NCBI GenBank assembly: GCA_023014485.1
Contig: JAJOZX010017250.1
Span: 1-64,000 of the forward strand
Source: Bathynomus jamesi
Lineage: Eukaryota; Arthropoda; Malacostraca; Isopoda; Cirolanidae
Length of the DNA stretch: 64,000 nt
Direction: 5' to 3'
Numbering within the stretch: position 1 is the first letter of the stretch; every line of letters starts with the position of its first letter. The notes below the pieces were generated by a model, which saw only the letters and a list, made by a program, of their open reading frames with translations, had not been told where the DNA came from and did no database searches. Positions 31,568 through 41,977 of the stretch are shown piece by piece. Position numbers and translations under genes: made by a program.

Positions 31568-31575
31568 CTACCAGC

Positions 31576-32501
31576 CAGGGGTGCAGTGCTGCCGGAGCTC
31601 ACCGGAGCGCCGCTCCGGCACCTCTGCAAGAGGAAGTTTGGAGGAATTACCATAACAAGCAACAAAAAATTATCTCCATTAATTATCAACAGTTTCTTAC
31701 TAGTCTTGTGAACAATTTGCAGCACCGTATGTTCACGACAACATCCATGAAAAGTTCTCAAACTTCTGAACCTCAAAGTATGTATAAATCACTGCTAAAT
31801 GAAATGTATGTCCTTGAAAAAGACTACTGGCCTGATGAAATACCACCTAATTACGGAGAAGCTGAAATCTCATCTCTCTGTAAGAGGTTTAAGCTTTCTT
31901 CTTACTCTGTACTAAATGCCTTTAGAGACTATGTGGAAGATCATGGGCGCCGCATCCCCCAAGATTTACACCCATTACTGAGCTGTTCACAAGTTATTCC
32001 TATTAGTACTGCTGAGTGTGAGAGGGGATTCAGTCATATGAACTTGATAATAACAACAACACGCTCAAGAATTCTCATAAATCATGTATCAGCGCTTATG
32101 TTTGTTAAACTACATGGACCTCCTCTAGTTCAGTGGAATCCTGAGCCATATGCCATATCATGGCTGCGGTACCACAGATCGGCAGATGACACCAGGACAA
32201 GAGTTGCTTCAGACCCCCGAAAACATATCACGCCTGACCCTTTGTGGAAATTATTGTGAAACTTCCCACTGGTGGTATTTGGTAAGCACTAAGTAGTTTT
32301 AACTTCTTAAATTGATAAAATACATGATTGCTCCTTTTTCTTTATTTGCTTGATAATTATATTTATTTTATGATAATTAGTGAGTGCAAACACGAAATAC
32401 TTAGTCATCGTGTGGCATATATAGAAACAGGATAGGAAATGGCAGGCTTTTGTCAGGCCCACCAGAGCTCCAGCACCTATAAAATTGGCACTGCACCCCT
32501 G
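31576..32501. mobile_element. hAT element relic (TSD CTACCAGC)
   Basis: Ends CAGGGGTGCAGTGC and GCACTGCACCCCTG are inverted. The perfect 8-bp repeat CTACCAGC lies at 31568-31575 and 32502-32509. It is 926 bp long and carries the C-terminal part of a transposase. Confidence 0.94.
31708..32259 (+). pseudogene. hAT transposase C-terminal (dimerisation) segment
   Basis: A 183-residue frame ending in the hAT C-terminal dimerisation domain: IPISTAECERGFSHMNLI, TRSRILINHVSALMFVKL and WLRYHRSADD. This arrangement resembles ZNF862/KIAA1586-like hAT proteins. The catalytic DDE core is absent, because the element is internally deleted. The frame itself is unbroken. Confidence 0.82.
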
Positions 32502-32509
32502 CTACCAGC

Positions 32510-32945
32510 CAAATGTTAATCTGGAAGAATATATATAATTTCATTACTAGGGTCCAAAACAGCTCTAATGTGTTATTGTACAATGTCCTGTGTTCAGGTA
32601 CTGTGTACCTTTCACCTATATGGCAGTCTTGGTTCAGACAACTGCTGGTTTACAATATACCTTATTTTTGTAATATAGCAAAGATTATATATGCATATTA
32701 AGTTGTGTTATAATAAGTGTTATAGCAAGTGGCTATATTATAAGTGTTATAAGATATCTCAGGTAATAATATACATAAATTGTCAGGTAATTAATCAAAT
32801 AGTATGCCAGTATGCTAGGTTAAGTGGCTATGTTGGCCTTATTTTTATATTATTTTTGTATTAAGTTCAATGTATATGTAAGATTGTACTTGTATGTTAG
32901 GTTAAGTGGCTATGGATTGTGAATGATCTGCAATAAAGATGTTTT
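32510..32945 (+). pseudogene. LINE RT tail, right piece, and 3' UTR
   Basis: It reads VNLEEYI, NFITRVQNSSNVLLYNVL and IWQSWFRQLLV, the last residues of the same LINE. Non-coding sequence then ends near GCAATAAAGATG. Confidence 0.6.
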
Positions 32946-33049
32946 GTTTGTTTTTGTATTAAGAGGAATGTAAGTTACAAGAGTAAGGAAGTCATCTGTA
33001 AATTATATAATTCTTATGTTGGTGAATATTCATTTTAACATAACTCTAG

Positions 33050-33245
33050 ATTTTAGGACAATACTTTTTAGGGTAATTTTGATGTTATGCACGAATTTGA
33101 CTTCTGTTTTCTGTGCAAATGTATAGTTTTTGAGATACAAGCAAATGAAATTATGTAAAAAAAAATATACATTTGCACAGAAAACAGAAATCAAATTCGT
33201 GCATATCAAATCAAAAAATTATCGTAAAAAAGTACTTCATTATAT
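33050..33245. repeat. Fold-back (hairpin) repeat
   Basis: The arm ATGCACGAATTTGACTTCTG (about 33085) and its reverse complement near 33190-33215 extend about 65 bp each, around a loop of about 35 bp. It looks like a small MITE. Confidence 0.7.
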
Positions 33246-33343
33246 TAAAAAAACTAACCTGACCTGACCTTACCTTACCTTATTGGGAGGGTTCTGGGTA
33301 CAGTCTTGCAATAGCAATAAGGAAGTGCTGTAGTCTCATCATG

Positions 33344-33557
33344 CAGAGCTGGGCATTTGCGGCATATTTTGCGGTACTGCGGTACTTGCGGTACCACCGC
33401 ACTACCACCCCGGGCCCCCATAACGCAGTACCGCAAAGGATCGCTGAAAGTACCGCAGTACCGCTACCGCATTCAAATTTCCGCGTACCGGTTTGGTACC
33501 GGTTTGGTAGTGCAGCAGTACCGCAGTACCGCAATATGCCGCAAGTGCCCAGCTCTG
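33344..33557. mobile_element. 214-bp MITE with GCGGTAC repeats
   Basis: Ends CAGAGCTGGGCATTTGCGGC and the mirrored right end at 33557 are inverted over about 45 bp. The interior repeats GCGGTAC and CCGCAGTACCG words. CAG ends suggest hAT, but the flanks are only similar (tcatcatg versus gactctca), so the TSD is unproven. Confidence 0.75.
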
Positions 33558-33799
33558 GACTCTCATGCTTTCTTCATTGTGTTCAGCAAGAAAGAGGTAC
33601 CATGCAAAATATTTTCTGTAATGGTACCTTTTATTGCCTGCACATAGTACCTATGATTTTATGTCTCGCCACAAGTTCTCAATATTTTGTGTGTATATAG
33701 TACGATCCTCTGGATCCACAAAATGTTCACTATGGTTGATAGTTTTGTGAATATAACTGAGATTACTTATGTACTATACACATGCTAAGTCACTGATAA

Positions 33800-36367
33800 C
33801 ACTAGGCAACAAAGATTTTGTTACAGAAGACCAAATAGGTGCTCCTAGCTAATTTCGGTATGCTGATTTCAAATCTATAATTAGATTTTTTCTATCACGT
33901 CTAGATTTTGTGTAAAATGCAAATCACTTTTAGTAAAATTTTCTACCACGTCCAGATTTTGGTTTTAATCGGCTTAATGCCAGTAATATGAAACTTGCTT
34001 TTCAAGGTTAAAGCAATTTTTTTTGCCAACTATATACAAATTCGAACAATTTTGATAAATAAAATTTATCCCGAGTTGGCAACACTGAGTCAAGAGCATA
34101 GTAACGGGCAACGGCACAACGGTCAGTCGCTACGTGACAGTCAAGCAGAACGGTTGTTGAAGCTCTCTGCTGATGAGCAAGTGACAGGTTGTGGTGACTT
34201 GTGTGTTTTTATAGCATTTGTTTTGTACTACGGTGTGTATTTCTTTTTATTTTGCACATCGTAATAATTACTTTCTACGTTTTTTCAGATATTGTATGGT
34301 AATTCAAAATGGCATCAAATAGACGTGCTTGTGTAAATCACCCAGACAACTTCTGCTTTGTCTGTGGACAATATACACCTAAGCCACAACGTAGAAACAT
34401 AACAACAAAGATTAAACTTGCCTACAAGTGTTATTTTGACTGTAAGTTAGGAGACCAACAGAGGGACTGGGCACCACATATTTGCTGTGCACAGTGCAAT
34501 GCAATGTTAATAGCTTGGATGAATGGTAAAAGTAAAGCTATGCCATTCTCAGTCCCCATGGTTTGGCGTGAGCCGAAAAATCACTTCAATGATTGTTATT
34601 TTTGTTTGACAAAGATTGCTGGTTTCACAAAGAAAAACAAATCAAAGATCACGTACCCAAACTGCGAATCAGCAATGAAACCAGTACTACATGATGAAAC
34701 AAATCCACCACCAGTTCCACCAGCAACGATAACAGACAGCAGTTCATCTGAAGATTCTGCTAGTGATATAGAAACAGGGAAGGATGGCATATATGTTCCA
34801 GATGCAAATATTTCCCCACATTTGTTAAGTCAAGCGGAGTTAAATGACTTAGTGCGCGATTTGGAATTACCAAAAGAAAAGGCAGAGTTGCTTGGTTCAA
34901 GACTTCAAGAATTTAATCTTCTCCAACCAAACACCAAAGTTTCCCATTTCCGCCATCGCCATTTGCAGTTTTCATCATTTTACTTACAGGAAGAAAACGT
35001 TTGTTTCTGCCACGATATCAGTGGTCTGATGCAAGGGATTGGCTGTCGCTATGATCCAAAAGAATGGAGACTGTTCATTGACTCTAGTAAAGCTAGCCTT
35101 AAAGCTGTATTACTGCACAACGGCAATGAAAAACCTTCAATACCTGTAGCACATGCCACTGGCCTTAATGAGACTTATGAATCGATGAAACTGCTGCTAA
35201 GACTCATCAAATATAAGGACCACACATGGAATATTTGTGGCGACCTTAAAGTTGTATCATTACATCTTGGGTTACAGTTGGGCTACACAAAGCATATGTG
35301 CTTTTTGTGTCTATGGAACAGCAGAGATGACAAGAACCACTACAAAAAACATGATTGGCCATCTAGAACTGAACATGTTGTTGGTAAATACAATGTGAAA
35401 CACCCAGCACTTATTGACCATCAGAAAGTACATCTTCCACCACTTCACATTAAACTTGGCCTTATGAAAAATTTCGTGAAGGGTATGGATCATCAAGGTA
35501 GTGGTTTCCAATATTTAAAGGATAAATTCAAAGGAATATTGACAGATGCTAAGCTAGAAGCTGGAGTTTTCACTGGACCACAGATCCGCAGTGTCATCCA
35601 CGACTCATCGTTTCCATCTAACCTAAATGAGAATGAACTAGGAGCATGGACATCTTTCGTTGAAGTTGTCAAAAATTTTCTTGGAAACCACAAAGCTGAA
35701 AACCACCGTAAACTCGTAGAAAACATGCTTAAATCTTATGAAATAATGGTATGCAGAATGTCTTTGAAAATTCATTTTTTACATTCTCATCTTGACTTCT
35801 TCCCGGCCAACCTTGGGGCTGTAAGTGACGAGCATGGTGAGCGCTTCCACCAACAGATCTCAGTTATGGAAAACAGATACCAAGGTAATTTCAACCCAAA
35901 TATGATGGGAGATTATTGTTGGTTCCTGCAGAAGGAGAGCTCGTCATCCTACAAGCGACAAAGGAAGAGGACACACCAAAGTTTCACTTAAGAACAGGAA
36001 TTTGCCTTTCAGTAGTAACAACAAAATACTAACGCGCTTTGGGTTGATGGTTGGGCGCAGGGGTGGTAACTCCGCCAGCGGAATTCCGCTGTCTGTCTTA
36101 AGCCAGAATAAAGGAGGAAAGACATCCCTGTTCACTAATTATTTAAGTATGCTTAACATAAAACGTGGCACGGAAAAGTAGCTTAGACGGTTTTCGTAAT
36201 AGAAGCGGGTGAGAAAAAAAATGAAAAATAGGGGTTTTCGGTTACACAAAATCTGGACGTGATAGAGAAATTTTGATATCAGATCTGAAATCAGCATCAG
36301 CGCTTTAGTAGGAATCAGTAGTTCACGTGTCTGTAACAAAAAAAAAGTTGAAATTTGTTGCCTAGTG
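33800..36367. mobile_element. CACTA-like DNA transposon, apparently complete (TSD TAA)
   Basis: Ends CACTAGGCAACAAA and TTTGTTGCCTAGTG are exact inverts, and TAA flanks at 33797-33799 and 36368-36370. Imperfect TIRs extend about 120 bp, sharing TGTTACAGA and CTATCACGTCnAGATTTTGTG. The latter word recurs at about 33945, a subterminal repeat. CACTA ends with a 3-bp TSD fit the CACTA/Mirage/Chapaev group (family knowledge). It carries one intact ORF. Confidence 0.85.
34309..35991 (+). CDS. Putative transposase of the CACTA-like element, intact 560 residues
   Basis: An uninterrupted frame, the only long intact gene in the window. The N-terminus is cysteine-rich (FCFVCGQY, CYFDC, CC.QC, CYFCL), probably zinc-binding DNA recognition. 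Residues 130-160 are acidic/Ser-rich. The conserved core has LFIDSSKASLKAVLLHNGN (D258), NICGDLKVV (D312) followed by CFLC at 331-334, and SDEHGERFHQ (D507/E508/E511), a plausible DD..E layout with a long insertion. I recognise the family as a recurrent uncharacterised protein of arthropods and cnidarians, but no formal name is claimed. A splice-acceptor-like tttttcag lies 20 bases before the ATG, so a 5' exon is possible. Confidence 0.8.
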   Translation: MASNRRACVNHPDNFCFVCGQYTPKPQRRNITTKIKLAYKCYFDCKLGDQQRDWAPHICCAQCNAMLIAWMNGKSKAMPFSVPMVWREPKNHFNDCYFCLTKIAGFTKKNKSKITYPNCESAMKPVLHDETNPPPVPPATITDSSSSEDSASDIETGKDGIYVPDANISPHLLSQAELNDLVRDLELPKEKAELLGSRLQEFNLLQPNTKVSHFRHRHLQFSSFYLQEENVCFCHDISGLMQGIGCRYDPKEWRLFIDSSKASLKAVLLHNGNEKPSIPVAHATGLNETYESMKLLLRLIKYKDHTWNICGDLKVVSLHLGLQLGYTKHMCFLCLWNSRDDKNHYKKHDWPSRTEHVVGKYNVKHPALIDHQKVHLPPLHIKLGLMKNFVKGMDHQGSGFQYLKDKFKGILTDAKLEAGVFTGPQIRSVIHDSSFPSNLNENELGAWTSFVEVVKNFLGNHKAENHRKLVENMLKSYEIMVCRMSLKIHFLHSHLDFFPANLGAVSDEHGERFHQQISVMENRYQGNFNPNMMGDYCWFLQKESSSSYKRQRKRTHQSFT

Positions 36368-36463
36368 TAATAATTGAACCTGGGCGAATATAGTGTTGAA
36401 TCAGAGGAAGTGATGTTTTAGCTGTTCTGTTAGGAACTGGTATAATGAATTTCTCCCTGAATC

Positions 36464-36727
36464 ATGCTCAATACCTCCAAAAACCCAAAGCCCTTGAACA
36501 CGCCTCCCACGATTATACTTGCTATTGTGGGAATGACCCTTCGTGGTTGGCTGCACAGAAAACAAACTAATAATATACTTGCTATGACTGAAATGAGACT
36601 CGTCTATCTACACAATTTTTTGTTCTTCCCCCAATCTGCTTTTGATTGTGAAATGGTGTTAAAACGAATATTATCCCTTGTGTTAGACATGACTTAGAAT
36701 ACTGCATTGAAGGTTGGTCCCCTCACC
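36464..36727 (+). pseudogene. Short LINE RT-like fragment
   Basis: Near 36680-36727 one frame reads CVRHDLEYCIEGWSPHL, resembling the LVRP.LEY...WSP motif after the RT palm of CR1-type LINEs. The rest is degenerate. Low certainty because of its shortness. Confidence 0.45.
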
Positions 36728-36730
36728 TTA

Positions 36731-38066
36731 GGGTAAGAACACAAAGAAAGCAGGCTACGTGCTTGCGGGCTACTGACAAGTGTCATTAATGTGACCATGC
36801 TATCGAGCGCAGCTGCACACAGTAGAAGCATGTTCAAACAACTTGTTGGTGCTGGTCAGGGTTGACATGATTGGATCCAATGGGTTTTTTCGAAAAAGCC
36901 CGGTCTGAAAAAACCTTATACAGTTTGGGTTTTTTCAATATTTTACAAATTCTAATGCTTGGAAACCTTTTTTAGTACTTTAAAATCAAGATATAAATAT
37001 TTTCAGCTGAGTTTTCAGTTGCTGAGATGTGCTATTATACATTTTACCTTGGATGTTGGCTCTAATCCACAGTGATTACACTTTACTTTGCTCGAGTTTT
37101 CTATTTGAGACACTTCAAGCCACTCGCTTGCTTGCGACCACTACCTGTTAACCTAGGCATTTTAATACAATATTGGATATGACTTCTATGATTAAATTTC
37201 TGTGTGAGGAAAAATATGATAGAAGTAAACTAGTTACATTGTTTTTGAAAACTGCATTGCAAACACAATTTAGTTTTTCTCCAGAAGCAAACACAACCAA
37301 CATTACTGGTCAGAGTCAGACACAGTAGTGACACTTAGTCCTTACTCAGACTGAGTTGCTGAGGTAGACTCCAAATATGCGTATTGCATACAGCATATTC
37401 ATTACATACGTGTTCCATATGCATTTGGTTCAAGGTTGTCTAGCAAATTGAGTACTGTACTTGGAAATATTTGTCTCAAATGGGTTGCTAACTTGTTTGC
37501 CAAGTTTATTCCTGGTCTGCTTTGTATTTTTGGGAAGGGTAATGGCCTAATGGGTATTCAGACAAGGTAAAACCAGTCATAATTTTGATTTTATCTATTT
37601 TGATGGCTGTTAATGGTGATTCTTTGTATTATCCTATAATTTTAGGCAAAGTGGAAGCAAGAATACAATACAAGATCGTAAAGATGTATACATTTATGAT
37701 TTGTCAACAACATTATGAAAAAAAACATGAAAAACCCCAACTGGGCTGAGTTTTTGTGTAAAAACACGTGGGTTGGGTTTTTTCTAAAAAAAAACAATTT
37801 GGCCAACCCTGGCACTGGTTGGCTGTGCTGACAAGTTTACTGGAATGAACAAAACATTCTTTTCTCGCTTGCCCACGTGTGTAGACGTGTTGTTGAGGTG
37901 GTGCTAGTTGTGCAAAGTGTTTTTATTAATAGTTCATCATAGTGGAGGTAGAGGTTTTGACCATACCTCACAGATAAATCTGTCTCTTGTGTGTCTGCCT
38001 ACCAGCACTGACTGCTGGTGCTGGAAACTGGCAAGTGGGTAGCCTGCTTTCTTTGTGTTCTTATCC
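36731..38066. mobile_element. TIR element with TTA flanks (Harbinger-like size class)
   Basis: The left end GGGTAAGAACACAAAGAAAG and its mirror at 38066 (GGATAAGAACACAAAGAAAG) form TIRs of about 40 bp. TTA flanks both sides (36728-36730, 38067-38069). A 3-bp TTA TSD fits PIF/Harbinger, but there is no coding evidence. It hosts a hAT-like element. Confidence 0.7.
36857..37811. mobile_element. hAT-like MITE nested in the TTA element
   Basis: Ends CAGGGTTGACATGATTGGAT and the inverse of CAATTTGGCCAACCCTG are inverted, with the GGGTTTTTTC motif mirrored on both sides. Flanks GTGCTGGT and GCACTGGT match at 6 of 8 positions, a decayed 8-bp TSD. Confidence 0.7.
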
Positions 38067-38150
38067 TTAGACATTAAATTTTCATCCTAGCAAATGTAAA
38101 TATATGAGAAGTCTTTACAGTCCCACCTACTCCTTTTCTCTTAACCCTTT

Positions 38151-39133
38151 AGGTACGCTAATTATTTTTTGAGCATGTCACCCAGGCCGCAAGAAATCGT
38201 GAAAATGTATGATATTTTAAAATTGAATTTTTATACTTTGTTTAATGAAACTTTAGCAGGTTATGTTCTGTAATGAATGTTTTTGTACTTATCATTAGTT
38301 TTAGCAGTTTTTTCTAAGACGATCCTGCTTTCACAGTTGCACAGAATAAATAATTTTATACCAAATCTCTCTCTTTGATGGTATATACTGTTTGAAACTC
38401 AGTCTGCCTTTGAACAGCACCAAAGACTCATCGATAACAAGTTTTTGGAAAGGGTAAAAGAACTTAGAAAATTTGTTGTTCAAATTAGTAAATAAGTCTC
38501 TAATTTTCCACAGCCTATCATTCTCTGCAGGTTCTTCATTGCCCGCAAAGTGAATGAATCACAATAACTGAATAAACCTATCTCGTGCCATATATTTACC
38601 AAAAAATTCAGTGGCTATCATTGGGTCTTTTGACCAGTATTCCTTTATAGATCGCTTTTTTACATGCGGCATCATACCCCGCATCAACATTGACAGTGCC
38701 AGAAATGTGTATAATTTGTAAACTGTTACATTTACCCAATGATTTGCCTGTGAAATAGGCCTCTCAGCATTTTCATTACACCACGCAAAGTACTTGTTTG
38801 TTTCAGCGGCAACTGTTTCCATCAGTTCAATATAAAAAAAAGCTAAAAAATATTTATATTCTTCATCAGATTCTGAAATCATGAAACTGTCAGTAATCCC
38901 AGAATTTGTGACATCAAATGTGTAATCACTCAGAGTAAAATTATCACCATTCACCCACACTAGATTTTCTCCACTTTGATTGCTAGGCCTTTGCACGGTA
39001 AAATCATTTGTCACTGTCACTTGAATTTGCACTACAGTAACTTCACTTTTGCTATTATCACTGGAACAAGAGGATAGCAATTCCTCTTCACCACTTGGAT
39101 CAAACAAGTTTTCCATTGCAGAAGGGTCTGTAA
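38151..39133 (-). mobile_element. piggyBac-like element remnant
   Basis: TTAACCCTTTAGGTACG at 38151 is a piggyBac-type terminus with the TTAA target. The transposase fragment reads away from the other side. The second terminus is missing where element D begins (39137). Confidence 0.7.
38230..39116 (-). pseudogene. piggyBac transposase N-terminal part
   Basis: The minus-strand frame begins MENLFDPSGEEELLSSCSSD. Conserved piggyBac segments follow: FFYIELMETVAAETNKYFAW, WVNVTVYKLYTFLALSMLM and EYWSKDPM...FFGKYMARDRF. After an in-frame TGA at 38556-38558 it continues with DRLWKIRDLFTNLNNKF and LVIDESLVLFKGRLSFKQY, which holds the first catalytic Asp. A one-base shift near 38370 then gives FGIKLFILCNCES. 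The remaining two catalytic Asp and the C-terminal zinc finger are absent. Confidence 0.82.
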
Positions 39134-39136
39134 TAG

Positions 39137-40620
39137 GGGTCATTCCACGTCAAGTGGACCAATTTTGGAAAAGTGCCCCACCTCACCATGTCAGATTTTG
39201 TTCTAACTTTGCTCACAGATTCCTTTAAGCCTTAAAGGAAGTTCTGCAAAGTGTTACTTCCATATCTCTTGTGGTTCTGTCAATAGGGCTCCAAGAGCAT
39301 GGGCTGCTTTGTCCATCACATTGAGTGCCGAATTAGTATTTGTGCCATTTTTAGCTAGTCAGCATTCCACAGTAACAAATCCTTCTGCTCTGAAAATTTG
39401 CTCCTAGGGTCAAACTTTACTATAGATTTCAAAACTCTCATTACTGGAGCTCTAGGAAGTATAGATTTTCAATAAAATATCCCCAAATTAGGCTTCAAAT
39501 TACATTTTGATTCCTGGGGAGCCACTTTTAGAAAATTATAGCTCTGGTTCTACTTGACTCTGTGAGCTTTTGTTAGAAACCAAGAAAGTACTGCCCATAT
39601 GCTACAAAATGTTTCAATCCGGATCTTCCTACCTGTTCTAGTTGCTGAGTTATAAGACATCAAAAATGGCCAAAATTAATTTATGTGACAAAAACGTCCA
39701 ATTATTAAAGCTCAAAATGATCATGTGGGACTGCTCGTACCATACTCTAACAAAAACCAATGAAAAGAGCATGTCCTGAAATACTGGGGCCTAGTTTTTT
39801 ATTTTGGTGTCTTGCTTTTTTTTGTAGGTCTAGTAGAGCTTTGAAATTTTGTTCCGTGTGATGTTTCTAGCGTTATAATTGTTATTTCATTGGCACAATG
39901 TTTTATTTTTCTTTTGTTCTTATTACCGATTATATAGTGCAGGACTAGGTGCTATGTGCTAGGCTATACATAATAATTTTATTATGTTCAACAACATGTA
40001 ATACATGACTATTATTGTTTTCAGATCAAAACTGAAAATGGCCGAATCATTAGATACTAGTAGTGTTCATGTGGGAGAACCCATGGAAACTGAAAGAAAA
40101 CTGGAAGCTTGTACTATTGTAAATGAAGAGGGAACAGAGTGTCACCTGAAAACATATTCCAGAAAATGTGGTTTGAAACTGTTCACAGAGCTGACAGTTC
40201 AGGAAAGACAACTACTTTTTCTTCGAACAGGAATAGAAGAAGTCCAATTTAAGGAAGATGCATGCATATGCTTGCACCATAAACAGCTTCCTTTGACCAG
40301 ATATGAGAGTCTGCAGAAGCACTGTTGAAACCCATTTGAATATCATAAATCAACATTACCCAAAAAATCACTTCGGGCAATTGACATTGCAACATCTCAA
40401 CTGTTGAAGGAAGAGACTGGCAAAGACATCAAGCCTGGACAGAAACTTTGTCTGATTGCAGGAAACAGAGGGCTGAAATACAAAGCATCAGTTCAACATC
40501 ATCAAGTGAATCATTTGATCCACCAGAAGCACAAAAGCAGAAACTAGACACCAGCTGTTCAACATTTGACATTGTAGTCGGGTTGTCTTGACTAACATCT
40601 TGTTTTCTTCTCGTTTCAGG
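39137..40620 (+). mobile_element. Element D: 5' part of a fourth Sola-like element
   Basis: It starts GGGTCATTCCACGTCAAGTG, the shared terminus, beside ATAG at 39133-39136. A long non-coding 5' region is followed by a 3' splice site (attgttttcag at about 40014-40024) and the N-terminal coding exon, the same layout as in element A. No right TIR is seen, so the element is truncated before the catalytic region. Confidence 0.65.
40038..40592 (+). pseudogene. Element D transposase N-terminus
   Basis: It starts MAESLDTSSVHVGEPMETE and has a zinc-type domain: RYESLQKHC, then TGA at 40326-40328 where Cys is expected, NPFEYHKS...KKSLRAIDIA and PGQKLC. A one-base loss near 40455 shifts to CRKQRAEIQSISSTSSSESF, ending at TGA near 40592. 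The order C(C)NPF..HK....LR....LC..CR matches B and A. Confidence 0.7.
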
Positions 40621-41609
40621 ATTGGCCACTGTGTAACCCCCGTGTTGATGGAGTTAGTTTTGCCTAATGCCTGGCTAGCTCAGTAGTTTTGTTTAGACCC
40701 ATTTTGAGGAATTTTTTGATCTTGTTTTTCGATTCTGGTATCGGTAAATTTCGCCTTCAATTTTTAGAAACTGGCTCATTTTTCAAAGTCACGGTTGGCT
40801 TGCGCTTGTGGAAGTTCTAGCCTGCCAACTCAATTTGTTAAGAAAAAGAAAATTCAAGGAAAACAGAGTGCCTTGTGATACCGGACATTGCCTGTGCATA
40901 ACAGTGTGCAGGTTAAGGTATTTCTAGGACCAATAGCTTCAGGTTTTGCTTTTCCATGGCTTAACTATAATAGATAGGTGCGATTGGATTGACCTCAAGT
41001 CTAGCTTAACGACGTTAGGTCCAGTGAGGTCTATTATGTTGACTAATTGTACCATTCTAGCATAGGTTAAAATTTTTATCGTCTTCTGGTAATTCCATTT
41101 TTGTTGTCCAGTATTTTTGTCATTGTAATCATAAGCACCATTGTACAGCATGCCCATTCAGGGTTTTTGGATTTCCGTCTCCTGATCTTAAGCCTCGTCT
41201 AGGCTGAAGCTCATAACCCATCCTAGCTCTTGTAAATAATTCAAGTTAATTTCTATTAAACCCTTAGAATTCTACCAACTAGTTTTTTTGTCAGCCTTTG
41301 TCCTTATAGACTGGGGTCGTTACTTCCAAGGATTTCCTTGTGACAAGAGCATTGTAGAGGGTTCGAACAACCCTTTCACAAGGCAGCTGATATCCCCTCT
41401 TGTGGTAGCACTGGTGGTAATTCACCTAAACAGGATGTACAACCCAGGGTCCTTGAATCGACAATACCTCCAGATTCTCTTTATTAAAAATTTCAGAGGG
41501 TAATATCTGCTCTTCTCATCCCGCCACACTTGGTTTACTTCATGATCAGTCTGCTAAAAGCTTGCTTGCTTGTTATGTATGCCCATATTCAGCTGAGGTC
41601 CTCAAGTAT
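40621..41609. other. Unassigned stretch, no gene seen
   Basis: No recognisable protein on either strand. The part 40636-41285 could be a solo LTR (TGTGTAACCCCCG start, TATTAAACCC near the end), but without a partner or TSD I leave it open. Confidence 0.35.
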
Positions 41610-41909
41610 TGTTGGGTGACACACACACACACACACACACACACCTTTCCTGAAGCCAGGGCTTTCCAGGTTCTCAAGTGGACCCGACTCAGACACAGTG
41701 TTAATCTTTGGAAATAGCTAGCGGGTCGAGTCTATTTCTTGGTTCAGCAGTGTGGGAGTCTCGTTTGCCCCTCAGTGACAGTCAGTGGAGGTGAGAAAAA
41801 CTTCACCACCCGGGACCTTCCCTTTTCTCATCATCAAGAAGCAGCCAACTTATTCAGTAAGTAGCCAAGTTACGGTATTTCTATCTATTTCATCGCTCTC
41901 CCCGCAACA
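41610..41909 (+). repeat. gypsy1 5' LTR (putative)
   Basis: It begins TGTTGGGTGACAC and ends CCCGCAACA, so TGTTG/CAACA ends are inverted, and a TGG-type primer-binding site follows four bases later. It contains a (CA)n run at 41621-41643. No second LTR is available to confirm it. Confidence 0.6.
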
Positions 41910-41977
41910 TATTTTGGTGCCCAGACCCCGGAAATTACGCCGGCCAGTTTACTGAGGCACCCAGTGAGACACCCGAG

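Noticed and set aside
31555..31574. CTACC tandem repeats as a microsatellite feature
   Set aside because: Only a few units, and they coincide with the hAT target site; noted in the TSD description instead.
33341..33700. Open frames of 96-119 codons around 33.4 kb
   Set aside because: They run through the repetitive GCGGTAC MITE; the peptide repeats follow from the DNA repeats.
40636..41285. Possible solo LTR (TGTGTAACCCCCG start)
   Set aside because: No partner copy, no TSD and no CA-type terminus could be found, so it is left unassigned.
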